Shown piece by piece: positions 44,693 through 53,015 of a stretch of DNA of 64,000 nt; the stretch's first letter is position 1; each line of letters begins with the position of its first letter. Source of the stretch: Cystobacter fuscus. Its GTDB lineage: Bacteria; Myxococcota; Myxococcia; Myxococcales; Myxococcaceae. The stretch lies in NCBI RefSeq assembly GCF_002305875.1, contig NZ_CP022098.1:9238001-9302000 (forward strand), given 5' to 3'. Position numbers and translations under genes: made by a program. Under the pieces are notes generated by a model. It made no database searches. It was not told where the DNA came from and saw only the letters and a list, made by a program, of their open reading frames with translations.

Positions 44693-45868
44693 TCACGGCA
44701 CCAGGAAATCGTAGCCCACCACACGGCGAAGCTGGTCGAGCGCCACGGAGGACGGAAGGGTCCGCATCAGCAGATCCCGCCCCCACCGCGCCACCGGGTT
44801 GCGGAGGTACCGGATGGCGCCTGCCCGCCGACTCAGCTCGGAGACGTACGCCGTGCGAGGCCGGCGTCTCGCCTCGTAGGTCCGCAGCGCCCGGACCCGG
44901 TCGGAGTCCTCGCGCAGCAGCTTCGCCAGCACCAGGGCATCCTCGACGGCCTGACATGCACCCTGCGCGAGGTCGGTCACCATCGCGTGCGCCGAGTCGC
45001 CCAGCAACGTGACCGGGCCCTCTCCCCAGCGCGGCAGCGGCTCCAGGTCGTGGATGTCCGTGCGAACGATGTGGGACTCCGGCGTGGCACGCACCAGGGA
45101 CTCGACGGGCTCGCACCAGCCCCGGACATGACTCAGCACCGCCTCCTGGTGGCCTCCCTCCGCGTCTCGCCCGCCCTCGGGCGCAGGGACCAGCAGGAAC
45201 CAATACATCCGCCACATCCCCCCCGGTCCCCGACCGATGTGGGTGATGCCGAAGCGGGCTCCCGGACCGTAGAACTCGAATTGGCCCCCCTCGGGAATCA
45301 CCTCGGATGCGACATTCACGACCCCGCGCCAGGAGGTCCGGCCGCCGTACCGCGGCCTCACCTCTGGAAGCAGCCGCTGGCGGACAACCGAGCGCAGTCC
45401 GTCCGCGCCGATGAGACAGTCACCCCTCACCTGCTGACCATCGGCGAAGGTGACTCGTACCCCCTCATCCTCGACGTGAAAGTCCGTACAGGCGGCGCCC
45501 AGCTGAACCACGTCCGGCCCGAGCGCCCGTAGCAGCACCTGCTGGAGCTCCGCGCGGGGCAACCCCACCGTTGGCTGCCCCATCTCCCGGCACAGCGCCT
45601 CCAGCGACAGGCGGGAGAGGACCTTGCCATCCCACCGGTGTATCACCGTCTCACGCCACGAGGCCCCCACGCCGGCCACCTCCCGAGCCAGGCCCAGCGC
45701 CTCGAATGCCCTCATGGCGTTCGGCCAGAGCGACAGCCCGGCACCGAGCGGCCGATAGGCCTCGGCCCGCTCGTACACCGCGACCTCGAGGCCGGCTTGC
45801 CGGAGCGCGATGGCGGCACACAGCCCACCAATACCCCCACCGATGATGACGACTCCGCGTGAAGGCAT
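44693..45868 (-). CDS. Group A FAD-dependent monooxygenase
   Basis: 391 residues. N-terminal FAD motif VVIIGGGIGGLCAAIALRQ, the middle motif CLIGADGLRSVVR (DG) and the second FAD motif VTLLGDSAHAM with downstream GACQAVEDALVLAKLL. This is the PheA/UbiH/zeaxanthin-epoxidase-like fold that uses NAD(P)H and O2 to hydroxylate or epoxidise aromatic or isoprenoid substrates. No terpenoid or polyketide genes are immediately adjacent; the exported GMC oxidoreductase follows downstream. The substrate is unknown. AGGGGGAGGG precedes the ATG at 45868. Confidence 0.9.
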   Translation of the reverse strand: MPSRGVVIIGGGIGGLCAAIALRQAGLEVAVYERAEAYRPLGAGLSLWPNAMRAFEALGLAREVAGVGASWRETVIHRWDGKVLSRLSLEALCREMGQPTVGLPRAELQQVLLRALGPDVVQLGAACTDFHVEDEGVRVTFADGQQVRGDCLIGADGLRSVVRQRLLPEVRPRYGGRTSWRGVVNVASEVIPEGGQFEFYGPGARFGITHIGRGPGGMWRMYWFLLVPAPEGGRDAEGGHQEAVLSHVRGWCEPVESLVRATPESHIVRTDIHDLEPLPRWGEGPVTLLGDSAHAMVTDLAQGACQAVEDALVLAKLLREDSDRVRALRTYEARRRPRTAYVSELSRRAGAIRYLRNPVARWGRDLLMRTLPSSVALDQLRRVVGYDFLVP

Positions 45869-46002
45869 GATGCCCTCCCCCTTGCATCGAGGACGGGCTC
45901 CGGAGCGCGGACACGACCCGATGACCGCGCATCCACCGTCCCACCGACGTACTCACGATGGTCCGCGGCGGAGCGGTGGGTGTCAACGCCGTTGTTTCGA
46001 GA

Positions 46003-47184
46003 TCAGTTCAACGGGCAGAAGACGATGTCGAAGTCCTCGGCGTTGCACGCCGCCATCACCGAGTCATCGCCCGACCACGAGTACGACTGCGAGCACATCG
46101 CGTCGAAGTACCTCGCCACGACGCTGTTGGGGTTGTCGCGGTCGCGGCTCACGCAGGAGATGATCTGGCCGGCGGCGTTGCGCAGCTGGCCCTCCGCGGG
46201 GCAATTCGCCAGCATGTCCATCGGGCAGCTGCGCGTCTGGCCCGTGCAGGTCGTCCCACCCGCCAGATCGTAGGGAATGATCTTCAGGGGGAGGTTGTGG
46301 GCATCCACGTGGCTGAGATTGAACCAATCCCAGCTGTTGTAGGAATAGAACACCTCGTTGAAGCCGAACTCCGCCAGCGAGTGATGCTCGAAGCCCGGGT
46401 CCTCGCCCTTGCGGAAGCCCCAGTAGCGCTTGGTCAGCATCATGTCCGTGACGGAGCCGATGGTCCGGCACGCCTCCTGGCCCGAGTTCAGGTCTCCCCC
46501 GGTGATGTTGTTGCCAGCGAAGGTGACCGGGAAGGAGCACCGGTTGATGAAGCGCAGGCTCGTCTTCCCATCATTGGTGCCCAGACACCCCTTGCCCGAG
46601 GACGGAGGCGGAGTAGTGCCGCCATCCACCCGGTCGAAGGTGAAGAGCTGGTTGGCGGCGCCGGTATAGGTATACTGGACATACTCCGTGCCGTTGTCCG
46701 CCGAACCCCAGTACAGATCGATGGCCAGGTTCGTGTGGCGCGGATGGAAGCTGAACTGGTTGTTGCCCCGGCTCACGAACTTGAATTGCTGGTTGGCCCC
46801 GCCAACGTACGACCACTGATGCACCTTGGCGTTCAACGCGGTGCTGACGTCGATGATGTCGAGCCCCTTGCCGCTGGCGAGGTTGATGATCTTCCAGTAC
46901 CCGTCCGACGTCGGGGAGATGTGGAACTTCTGCGCGTTGCTGCCATTGCAGTCGTACTGCTGCACCTTGGCGCCATCCGCGGTGCTCCCCGAGGCCACGT
47001 CGACACACTTGTTCGTCATGACGGAGCGGATGACATAGTCCCCCTCCGTGATGCTCGACACGATGGCCTCGCGCTCGAGCTGCCCGGCCTGCTCGGCGGT
47101 CTCCACCTCGGCGACATTGCATCCACCCACTCCCGCCAGGACGCTCAACAGGGACACACAACGAAACGCCGTCTTTCGCGACAT
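46003..47184 (-). CDS. Lipoprotein with ricin-type lectin and thaumatin-like domains
   Basis: 393 residues. The lipobox VLAGVGGC (Cys22) predicts lipid anchoring. Residues about 45-185 form a ricin B-type beta-trefoil (GDYVIRSVMTNKCVDVASGS..., NAQKFHISPT, repeated QxW/F motifs), binding carbohydrate. After a Pro/Ser linker, residues about 205-393 match the thaumatin-like fold: FINRCSFPVTFAG, the acidic-cleft region SLAEFGFNE...WFNLSHVDAHNLPLKI, then Cys-rich CTGQTRSCPMDMLANCPAEG and a closing FDIVFCP. Thaumatin-like proteins of plants and fungi bind or cleave beta-1,3-glucan. With the GH16 enzyme at 10357-11862 this suits attack on fungal walls. The ATG at 47184 follows GAGGAGAAC. Confidence 0.87.
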   Translation of the reverse strand: MSRKTAFRCVSLLSVLAGVGGCNVAEVETAEQAGQLEREAIVSSITEGDYVIRSVMTNKCVDVASGSTADGAKVQQYDCNGSNAQKFHISPTSDGYWKIINLASGKGLDIIDVSTALNAKVHQWSYVGGANQQFKFVSRGNNQFSFHPRHTNLAIDLYWGSADNGTEYVQYTYTGAANQLFTFDRVDGGTTPPPSSGKGCLGTNDGKTSLRFINRCSFPVTFAGNNITGGDLNSGQEACRTIGSVTDMMLTKRYWGFRKGEDPGFEHHSLAEFGFNEVFYSYNSWDWFNLSHVDAHNLPLKIIPYDLAGGTTCTGQTRSCPMDMLANCPAEGQLRNAAGQIISCVSRDRDNPNSVVARYFDAMCSQSYSWSGDDSVMAACNAEDFDIVFCPLN

Positions 47185-47535
47185 GATGTTCTCCTCGTGA
47201 GGGAAGAAAGGGGGTTGTTCCCTCTCGCGGCCGCTCCAAAGCAACCTCCATGCCGTTTTCCTGATTTTTCATTATTTCATGTTTTAACGTTTTCATGGCC
47301 TGGTCTGTGTCGCGCACGAGACGGTTATCATTGCCTCCTGATGACACGAGTCACCACCCCTGATGACACGAGCCACCAGGGGACTCAGGCAGGAGGCTCC
47401 ACTCTCGATTCAATTTTATTCGTGGGCTGCATGCGCGAGGCCGCGGTGGCTCACCGTGCGGCCCTCGCGCACCATCCCGAGGTGGCCTCACCTTCGCAAG
47501 GCCCCCCGTATTACCGTCTAAAAGGAGTTTTCAGC
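47185..47535. other. 351-bp intergenic region with AT-rich segment and direct repeats
   Basis: No gene seen. The left part (about 47255-47300) is unusually AT-rich with three TTTTCAT/TTTCATG-like words and may hold the promoter of the lectin-thaumatin gene. The middle holds the 20-bp direct repeat listed separately. The right end has AAAGGAG before the broken glycosidase gene. Confidence 0.5.
47337..47378 (+). repeat. Two 20-bp direct repeats, 22 bp apart
   Basis: CCTGATGACACGAGTCACCA (47337-47356) and CCTGATGACACGAGCCACCA (47359-47378) differ at one base. The 22-bp period is two helical turns, placing both on one face of DNA, as for tandem regulator sites. They lie between divergent genes, ~155 bp from each start. 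Confidence 0.6.
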
Positions 47536-47862
47536 ATGTACCGGTTCATTGTTGGAATGGGAGTCCTCACGCTGTTGGGGGTAGCACCCGAAGCGCACGC
47601 CAGACGCGCGCCGGAGACGCTGACGATCTCGGGCAAGCAGCTCTTGCTCAATGGCCAGCCGTTCATCGCCAAGGGCGTCAACTACCAGCCCGTGCCCCGA
47701 ACAGGCCCGCGCAACTGGCCCGATGACTGGACCATGAACCGGGCCGTGGTGTTCAGCGACATGGCCAAGATGAAGGAGATGGGCGTCAACCTCATCCGCT
47801 CCAGCACTGACGTCCGCCCAGTAGGGTGCACCTGCTCGGGGGTGACGCGAGCCTGCGCGTGA
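47536..47862 (+). pseudogene. Truncated N-terminus of a secreted glycoside hydrolase
   Basis: An open frame of 108 residues with a good ribosome site (AAAGGAGTTTTCAGC) and signal peptide (cleavage after AHA, about residue 22). Residues 28-90 (ISGKQLLLNGQPFIAKGVNYQP...MAKMKEMGVNLIR) are the start of a TIM-barrel glycosidase of the GH2/GH5 type, whose catalytic Glu residues would follow 100-250 residues later. Instead, from about 47805 the frame enters unrelated sequence and stops at 47862. No continuation is found in other frames downstream, so the rest was deleted rather than frameshifted. Probably non-functional. Confidence 0.7.
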
Positions 47863-48027
47863 GCGATGGAGACGCTCGCCACGTGTGCGCGCTACCGAAC
47901 GCGAGGCGCGGAAACGCAGCCTCGTCCCTGAACCGGCACAGTCCCCCATGCAACGTTGCTCCACGCGAAAGCAGGAGGAGCTGAACATGGCTGACGGGTC
48001 AGCTCGGCTGACAGCCGCGACTGACCG

Positions 48028-48759
48028 TCAAAGCGTCCATTTCACCACGGCCGCCGCGACGGGGCGGTGATCAGACAACCCGTGATGGTCGAGCACGCGC
48101 AAGTCACTGAGCTCCGCGCCGTGGACCAGCAGGTGGTCGATGTCGGCGCCGCCAGTCCCGCCCTCCGCGGGGCGCGTGCGCGGCGAGTCGGGAGGCAGCG
48201 CGCCCACCACCACGTCCGCGCCGAACGCGCGCACCAGCACCTCGCGCTCGGCATTGAAGTCACCACCGATGCAGACGGGCGCGCTCGACGCGTGGAACAA
48301 CTCCCGCAGCGCGGCCAACTGCGCCTCGCCCTTCGGTCCCCAGCTCACGTGCGTGCTGGCGACGACCAGCCCCGAGGGCACGGTGACCGCGAGCACGCCC
48401 TTGCCGGGGTCGCCCTCGAAGGTCCGCGCACGGAACACCGTCGAACCTTCGGGTGCGATGACCACCAGATGCTCTCTCAGGTCGCGCATCGGCGCACCGG
48501 GCCGCTTCTGCCTCGGCACGCGCGGGTACGGGTGGTTGAGCACGGCCCACATCGGCAGGTGGCCGCGCAGGGACTCGAGTACGTCGCCACTCACCTCCTG
48601 CAACAACACGGCCTCGAAGCCGTCGACGCGCAAGGCCTTCGACACGAGGTCGACGACGCGACGCACGCGCTCGAGCTCATCGCGCCAGCGGTGAATGGCC
48701 GGCTCGCCGTGGTTCTCGGCGTGCACACGGTGGAGGACGTTCCAGGTCAGCACCTTCAC
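48028..48759 (-). CDS. Endonuclease/exonuclease/phosphatase (EEP) family protein
   Basis: About 243 residues from a GTG at 48759 that gives the usual VKVLTWNV opening; GTG 48768 and an ATG at 48801 are alternatives. EEP-family motifs: LTWNVLHRV (metal Asn), VLLQEVSGD (metal Glu), STHVSWG, CIGGDFNAE (catalytic Asp-Asn), and GLSDHRPVAA (Asp-His). No signal peptide, so it is intracellular. Substrates in this superfamily range from DNA to lipids and inositol phosphates and cannot be told here. It lies downstream of the XapX operon beyond a hairpin, and close to the broken glycosidase gene. Confidence 0.85.
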   Translation of the reverse strand: MKVLTWNVLHRVHAENHGEPAIHRWRDELERVRRVVDLVSKALRVDGFEAVLLQEVSGDVLESLRGHLPMWAVLNHPYPRVPRQKRPGAPMRDLREHLVVIAPEGSTVFRARTFEGDPGKGVLAVTVPSGLVVASTHVSWGPKGEAQLAALRELFHASSAPVCIGGDFNAEREVLVRAFGADVVVGALPPDSPRTRPAEGGTGGADIDHLLVHGAELSDLRVLDHHGLSDHRPVAAAVVKWTL

Positions 48760-48936
48760 GACTACCACTCTAGCAGAACCCGCCTTCCCCGGCCCGTCCA
48801 TCTCACGAGAGGACCTCGGCCATTTTCTCGCCGTCCCGAAGTCAGCATGCAGCCGTCAAGACATCATGCGAACCGTCGCCCGCGGTACCGGAAAGCCGTC
48901 CGCGCATTGAGGCCGCCCCGTCCGAGGAGTAAGCAT

Positions 48937-48964
48937 CCTCATCCCGGATCTGCTTGGGATGAGG
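48937..48964 (-). terminator. Stem-loop downstream of the XapX operon
   Basis: CCTCATCCC and GGGATGAGG form a perfect 9-bp stem around a 10-nt loop, 109 nt past the last stop of the minus-strand operon (49073). No T-run follows, so it is either a Rho-assisted terminator or an mRNA-end stabiliser. The surrounding gene-free DNA (48769-49072) shows nothing else. Confidence 0.5.
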
Positions 48965-49072
48965 TGAAGACGATGGCTTCACGTTCAGTGAGTCTCGCAC
49001 TCATACCCAGCGATGTCTGGAGCCTGATTGCTCTCACCAAGTTCCTCACCATTCCCGACAATGATTGTCAAC

Positions 49073-49231
49073 TCAACCCAGGAGATGATCGCCGAGCAGA
49101 TAGCCAACGGTCATTGCCAGCACCAGCAGCGCGCCTTGCAGCTTCGGCGGGGCGGGCAAGGGAATGTCGAGGAGGCGGCAGCCGGCACCAATGGCCAACG
49201 CCAGGACAGGACCGACCAGGAGTTCCATCAT
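49073..49231 (-). CDS. XapX-domain miniprotein 1
   Basis: 52 residues, not an obvious gene because it is so short. It reads MMELLVGPVLALAIGAGCRL then LDIPLPAPPKLQGALLVLAM and TVGYLLGDHLLG: a hydrophobic helix, a Pro-rich turn (PxPAPP) and a second helix, the XapX (DUF1427) pattern. Its ATG overlaps the stop of the second XapX gene as ATGA, and CAAGGAG lies upstream. Function unknown; XapX proteins are small membrane proteins often beside xanthosine or nucleoside-linked and efflux genes. Confidence 0.8.
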   Translation of the reverse strand: MMELLVGPVLALAIGAGCRLLDIPLPAPPKLQGALLVLAMTVGYLLGDHLLG

Positions 49232-49455
49232 GTGCGCGGCTCCTTGGTATCACCGCTGGGCCCGCCGCAGTCGTGGCGATGACGCGCGGGGTGCGCCGCG
49301 ATGAAATTGTCGGCCAGCAGGTAGCCGCTCGTCATGGCGACAACGAGTGAAGCGCCAACCAGCACGGGCGGCGCGGGTACGGGAATTCCCAGCCAGCGGC
49401 AACCAAAGCCGATGGCAAGGCCGAGCAGCAGGCCAACACCTAGTTTCCAGCTCAT
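49228..49455 (-). CDS. XapX-domain miniprotein 2
   Basis: 75 residues: GVGLLLGLAIGFGCRWLGIPVPAPPVLVG...VVAMTSGYLLADNFI repeats the two-helix XapX layout of its neighbour, with an extra polar His/Arg-rich tail (AAHPARHRHDCGGP). ATGA overlaps link it to the MFS gene upstream and to XapX 1 downstream, so all three are translationally coupled. The pair is likely a tandem duplication forming a hetero-oligomeric membrane unit. That is inference. Confidence 0.85.
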   Translation of the reverse strand: MSWKLGVGLLLGLAIGFGCRWLGIPVPAPPVLVGASLVVAMTSGYLLADNFIAAHPARHRHDCGGPSGDTKEPRT

Positions 49456-51077
49456 GAGACGTTCTCCAACGCGACGAGGTAAGAGCTTGATGGCGTGGCG
49501 CCGACGAAGTGGCGCACGGACGGTGGCCGCGCGTCGAGATGCAGGGCACGAAGCCTGTCCTGCAAGCGCTGCTCCTCGTGGGTGACACGCTCATGCTGGC
49601 GGAGGTGCTCCAGCCAGGAATCGACGATGAAATATTCGAGAAAGCGACCCGGCTGCGCCGCGTCTTCCATCACCCCCCACTGCACCGCACCGTCGCGCTG
49701 GCGAGTGCCTCCGAGTTGATGGATGTGGTGCAGGAACTCCTCGCGATTCGTTGGCCCGATGAGGTATTCCACCGTCACGAGCACCGGACCTCGGGCATGA
49801 TCGATCTTCGCGGCCACGGCCGGCTGCGGCCAATGTGCGGACGGGGCGGTATCCCGCGCCATGGCCACGCTCAGACGGAAGCGCAGCGAGAAGACCCCCG
49901 CGAGCACCGCCAATACCGCCGCCACCGTCAGCGCGAACCCGGTGCCGGCGTGCTGCGCGAGCGTCCCCCAGATCAGGCTGCCACCCGCCATGCCCGCGGA
50001 GAAGACCATGATGTAGAGCGACAGCGCCCGGGCGCGAACCCAGGCGGGTACCGAGACATGCGCGGCTGTCTGCAGCGATGACAGCACGGTGATCCACGAC
50101 ACGCCGTTGGCCAGCATCGCCACGCAGAGGAGCCGCAGATCGCGGATGCCCGCCAGGGCCAGCATGGTGAGGGAGTAGACCAGGGTCGCGGCTGGCACCA
50201 GCCTGTCGGCATTGAACCGCTCGCGGAGCTTCGGCAAGACGATGGCTCCACCGATGGCACCCGCACCGATGAACCCCAGCAACATTCCATAGGTGCCCGC
50301 TCCAGCGGAGAGCTGCTGTCGAACCACGATCGCCAGCTGCGAGGGGAGAGCACTGGCGAACACGAAGAAGCAGGCCGACTTGACCAACACCGACCGGAAC
50401 TCGCCGGCTCGCACCGCATAGCGCAACCCCGCGCGCAGTGCTCCTCCGAAAGACTCGGCGGGCAGGGTCGAGACGGACTGCACCGGCCTCCACCGCCACA
50501 GGACGAACACCACCCCCAGGAACGACAGCGCATTCAGTGAGAATGCCCAGGCCACGCCGAATCGCGCCACGACCAGCCCGCCCAGGGCGGGGCCGATGGA
50601 TCGCGCGATATTCATACCAATGGAGCTCAAGGCCACTGCCGGCGCCAGCACCGTGCGCGGGACCAGGTCGGCGGTGGTCGCGGCCTGTGCGGGCATCGCC
50701 ATCGCCGCGCCCGTGCCGAGCGCGAATGTCAGACACAGCAGGGACCAGGCACCGAGCCGGCCGGCATGTGCCTGCAGGGCGACCAGGGTGACCACGAGGA
50801 GCATCCACAGCTGCACCCCGAGCAGGTATCGCCGACGATCAACGATATCCGCCAGGGTGCCGGCAACGAGCGCGAACGCCACGACCGGCAGCGTCGTCGC
50901 GGACTGCACAGCCGCGACCATGAGCGGTGAGCCCGTCCGCTCCGACATGAACCAGGAGGCGGCGACATCCTGGACCCAGGTTCCGACGTTGCTGGTCAGA
51001 ACCGCCAGCCAGAGCGCACGGAACCTGGGATGGCGAAGCGGTGCCCATGCGCCAATCGCCGGAGCATCAGAAGGCAT
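49452..51077 (-). CDS. MFS exporter with C-terminal antibiotic-monooxygenase-like cytoplasmic domain
   Basis: 541 residues from the ATG at 51077. Residues ~12-405 hold twelve hydrophobic helices of the EntS/DUF894-like MFS group (LWLAVLTSNVGTWVQDVAASWFMSERTG, LADIVDRRRYL loop). The last ~120 residues (VLVTVEYLIGPTNREEFLHHIHQLGGTRQRDGAVQWGVMEDAAQPGRFLEYFIVDSWLEHLRQHERVT) form an ABM-like ferredoxin fold, a fusion common in this group. It probably exports a small metabolite. The start overlaps the amidohydrolase end by 11 nt and the stop overlaps XapX 2, so this is operon member three. Confidence 0.9.
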   Translation of the reverse strand: MPSDAPAIGAWAPLRHPRFRALWLAVLTSNVGTWVQDVAASWFMSERTGSPLMVAAVQSATTLPVVAFALVAGTLADIVDRRRYLLGVQLWMLLVVTLVALQAHAGRLGAWSLLCLTFALGTGAAMAMPAQAATTADLVPRTVLAPAVALSSIGMNIARSIGPALGGLVVARFGVAWAFSLNALSFLGVVFVLWRWRPVQSVSTLPAESFGGALRAGLRYAVRAGEFRSVLVKSACFFVFASALPSQLAIVVRQQLSAGAGTYGMLLGFIGAGAIGGAIVLPKLRERFNADRLVPAATLVYSLTMLALAGIRDLRLLCVAMLANGVSWITVLSSLQTAAHVSVPAWVRARALSLYIMVFSAGMAGGSLIWGTLAQHAGTGFALTVAAVLAVLAGVFSLRFRLSVAMARDTAPSAHWPQPAVAAKIDHARGPVLVTVEYLIGPTNREEFLHHIHQLGGTRQRDGAVQWGVMEDAAQPGRFLEYFIVDSWLEHLRQHERVTHEEQRLQDRLRALHLDARPPSVRHFVGATPSSSYLVALENVS

Positions 51078-52932
51078 AGCACAAGCATCCCAACGCACCC
51101 CAGAAGTCGCGCAGCCCGCCGCCTGGCGTCGGGTGGTGTGCGGCGTGATCCTTGCCATGACCATGCACGGCACACGACGTTCCGTGTGAGTGAGAATGCC
51201 GTTGCGCTCGAGCGAACATGGCACGGGCCTGCGCCTGGGTGCCGCCCTGGTAGCCTCCAAACCGGTTCACCGGCGACCAGTCCGGCATGGGCTTGGGCAG
51301 CGAGGGGGCGAGCGGGCCGAAGTCACCACCGCCGTGCACCACCTTGCCACCCACCACGGTCAACACGCTGGTGATGTCCTTGATGGCTTCTTCCGGCACG
51401 TGGAGGAAGTCCGAGGACAGCAGTGCGAAATCGGCATACTGGCCAACCTTCAGGATGCCCTTGCGATCCTGCTCATGGGAGAGCCACGCGCTGCCGTGCG
51501 TGTACAGGCGCAGCGCTTCTTCTCGTTCCAGCAGGTTGTCGTCGCCATACATCGACAGACCGCCCACGGTGCGGCCGGTAACCATCCAATACAACGCCAC
51601 CCACGGGTTGTAGCTGGCCACGCGCGTGGCATCGGTGCCGGCGCCGACCGGCACGCCCGCCTCCAGCATCTTGCGCACCGGCGGAGTGTTCCGGGTCGCC
51701 GCGCTGCCGTAGCGCTCCGCGAAGTACTCGCCCTGGTACGCCATGCGATGCTGGATGGCGATACCGCCCCGCAGGGCGCGCACGCGTTCGATGTTGCGAT
51801 CGGAGATGGTCTCGGCGTGGTCGATGAACCAGTGCAGTCCGTCGAAGGGCACCTCGCGATTCACCTTCTCGTAGACATCGAGCACGCGGCTGATGCTCTC
51901 GTCGTAGGTGGCATGGATGCGGAACGGCCAGCGGCGCTGCGCCAGCAGGCGAACCACGTCTTCCAGCTCGCCCTCCATGCCCTGCGGCAGCTCCGGGCGC
52001 GGTTCACGAAAATCCTCGAAGTCCGCCGCCGAGAAGACCAGCATCTCGCCCGCGCCGTTGTGACGCAGCATGCCGTCGCCCTGGAGCGGCGTCAGCATCC
52101 GCGACCACTTGTCGAAGTCCGCGAGCTCGCCCCCCTTCTTCTGGGTGAACAGGTTGTAGGCGATGCGCACCGTCAGCTCGCCGTCGGCATGCAGCTTCTG
52201 GATGATTTCGTAGTCTTCCGGGTAGTTCTGGAAGCCTCCGCCGGCATCGATCACCGAGGTGATGCCCAGCCGGTTCAGCTCGCGCATGAAATGGCGGGTG
52301 GAGTTGAGCTGGAACTCCGGCGGCAGCTTCGGTCCCATCGCCAACGTCGCGTACAGGATCAGCGCATTGGGTTTGGCCAGCAGCAGGCCCGTGGGATTGC
52401 CGGCATGGTCTCGCTCGAGCCGCCCACCGAGAGGCTCAGGACTGTCCTTGGTGTATCCGACCGCGCGCAAGGCGGCGCGGTTGAGGAGTGCCCGGTCGTA
52501 CAGATGCAGGATGAAGACCGGGGTCTCCGGCGCGGCCTCGTTGAGCTCCCGCAGCGTCGGCAGCCGCTTCTCCGCGAACTGGTGCTCGCTGAAGCCGCCC
52601 ACCACCCGCACCCACTGCGGTGCCGGTGTCCGCGCCACCTGCTCCTTGAGCATCGCCATCGCGTCGGCCAGCGTGCGCACGCCGTCCCAGCGCAGCTCCA
52701 TGTTGTAGTTCAGGCCACCGCGGATCAGATGGAGGTGGCTGTCATTGAGGCCGGGGATGAGACGCCGGCCTCCGGCATCGATGATCCGGGTCCTGGCGGT
52801 GGCATGCGCCATCACCGCGGCCTCTTCGCCGATTGCCAGCAGGTTGCCATCGGCGACGGCCAACGCCGTCGCCGACGGGTTATCCCGGTCCAGGGTGGTG
52901 ATCCGGGCATTTTTGACGATCATGTCGGCCAT
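51067..52932 (-). CDS. YtcJ-type amidohydrolase (amidohydro_3)
   Basis: 621 residues from the ATG at 52932 (AAAGGAT upstream). Typical of the amidohydro_3 family: IVKNARITTLD, the metal HxH in GLNDSHLHLIRGG, later metal His in HATYDES and WFIDHAETISD, and catalytic Asp in GAGTDATRVASYNP. These enzymes hydrolyse exocyclic amides or N-formyl groups of unknown substrates. The C-terminus is unusual: about 45 residues rich in His (HSHSHGTSCAVHGHGKDHAAHH) that could bind metal. Its last codons overlap the MFS start. It is preceded by the isochorismatase-like gene with an 83-nt gap. Confidence 0.9.
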   Translation of the reverse strand: MADMIVKNARITTLDRDNPSATALAVADGNLLAIGEEAAVMAHATARTRIIDAGGRRLIPGLNDSHLHLIRGGLNYNMELRWDGVRTLADAMAMLKEQVARTPAPQWVRVVGGFSEHQFAEKRLPTLRELNEAAPETPVFILHLYDRALLNRAALRAVGYTKDSPEPLGGRLERDHAGNPTGLLLAKPNALILYATLAMGPKLPPEFQLNSTRHFMRELNRLGITSVIDAGGGFQNYPEDYEIIQKLHADGELTVRIAYNLFTQKKGGELADFDKWSRMLTPLQGDGMLRHNGAGEMLVFSAADFEDFREPRPELPQGMEGELEDVVRLLAQRRWPFRIHATYDESISRVLDVYEKVNREVPFDGLHWFIDHAETISDRNIERVRALRGGIAIQHRMAYQGEYFAERYGSAATRNTPPVRKMLEAGVPVGAGTDATRVASYNPWVALYWMVTGRTVGGLSMYGDDNLLEREEALRLYTHGSAWLSHEQDRKGILKVGQYADFALLSSDFLHVPEEAIKDITSVLTVVGGKVVHGGGDFGPLAPSLPKPMPDWSPVNRFGGYQGGTQAQARAMFARAQRHSHSHGTSCAVHGHGKDHAAHHPTPGGGLRDFWGALGCLCYAF

Positions 52933-53015
52933 CGGTACAATCCTTTCCATTCCGGCGACTCGAGCCGGAGACAATCGTTATCACCTACGACATCCGATGG
53001 CCGCATGGCCATCAA

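Noticed and set aside
42557-45532. A 991-codon plus-strand open frame
   Set aside because: It spans an intergenic region and runs antisense to two clear oxidoreductase genes; composition is typical of an antisense shadow in high-GC DNA.
45958-47535. Plus-strand open frame joining into the broken glycosidase
   Set aside because: Antisense to the lectin-thaumatin gene; the ribosome site and signal peptide at 47536 define the real start.
48769-49072. Possible small gene in this gap
   Set aside because: Short frames here have no ribosome site or plausible composition; only a hairpin at 48937-48964 stands out.
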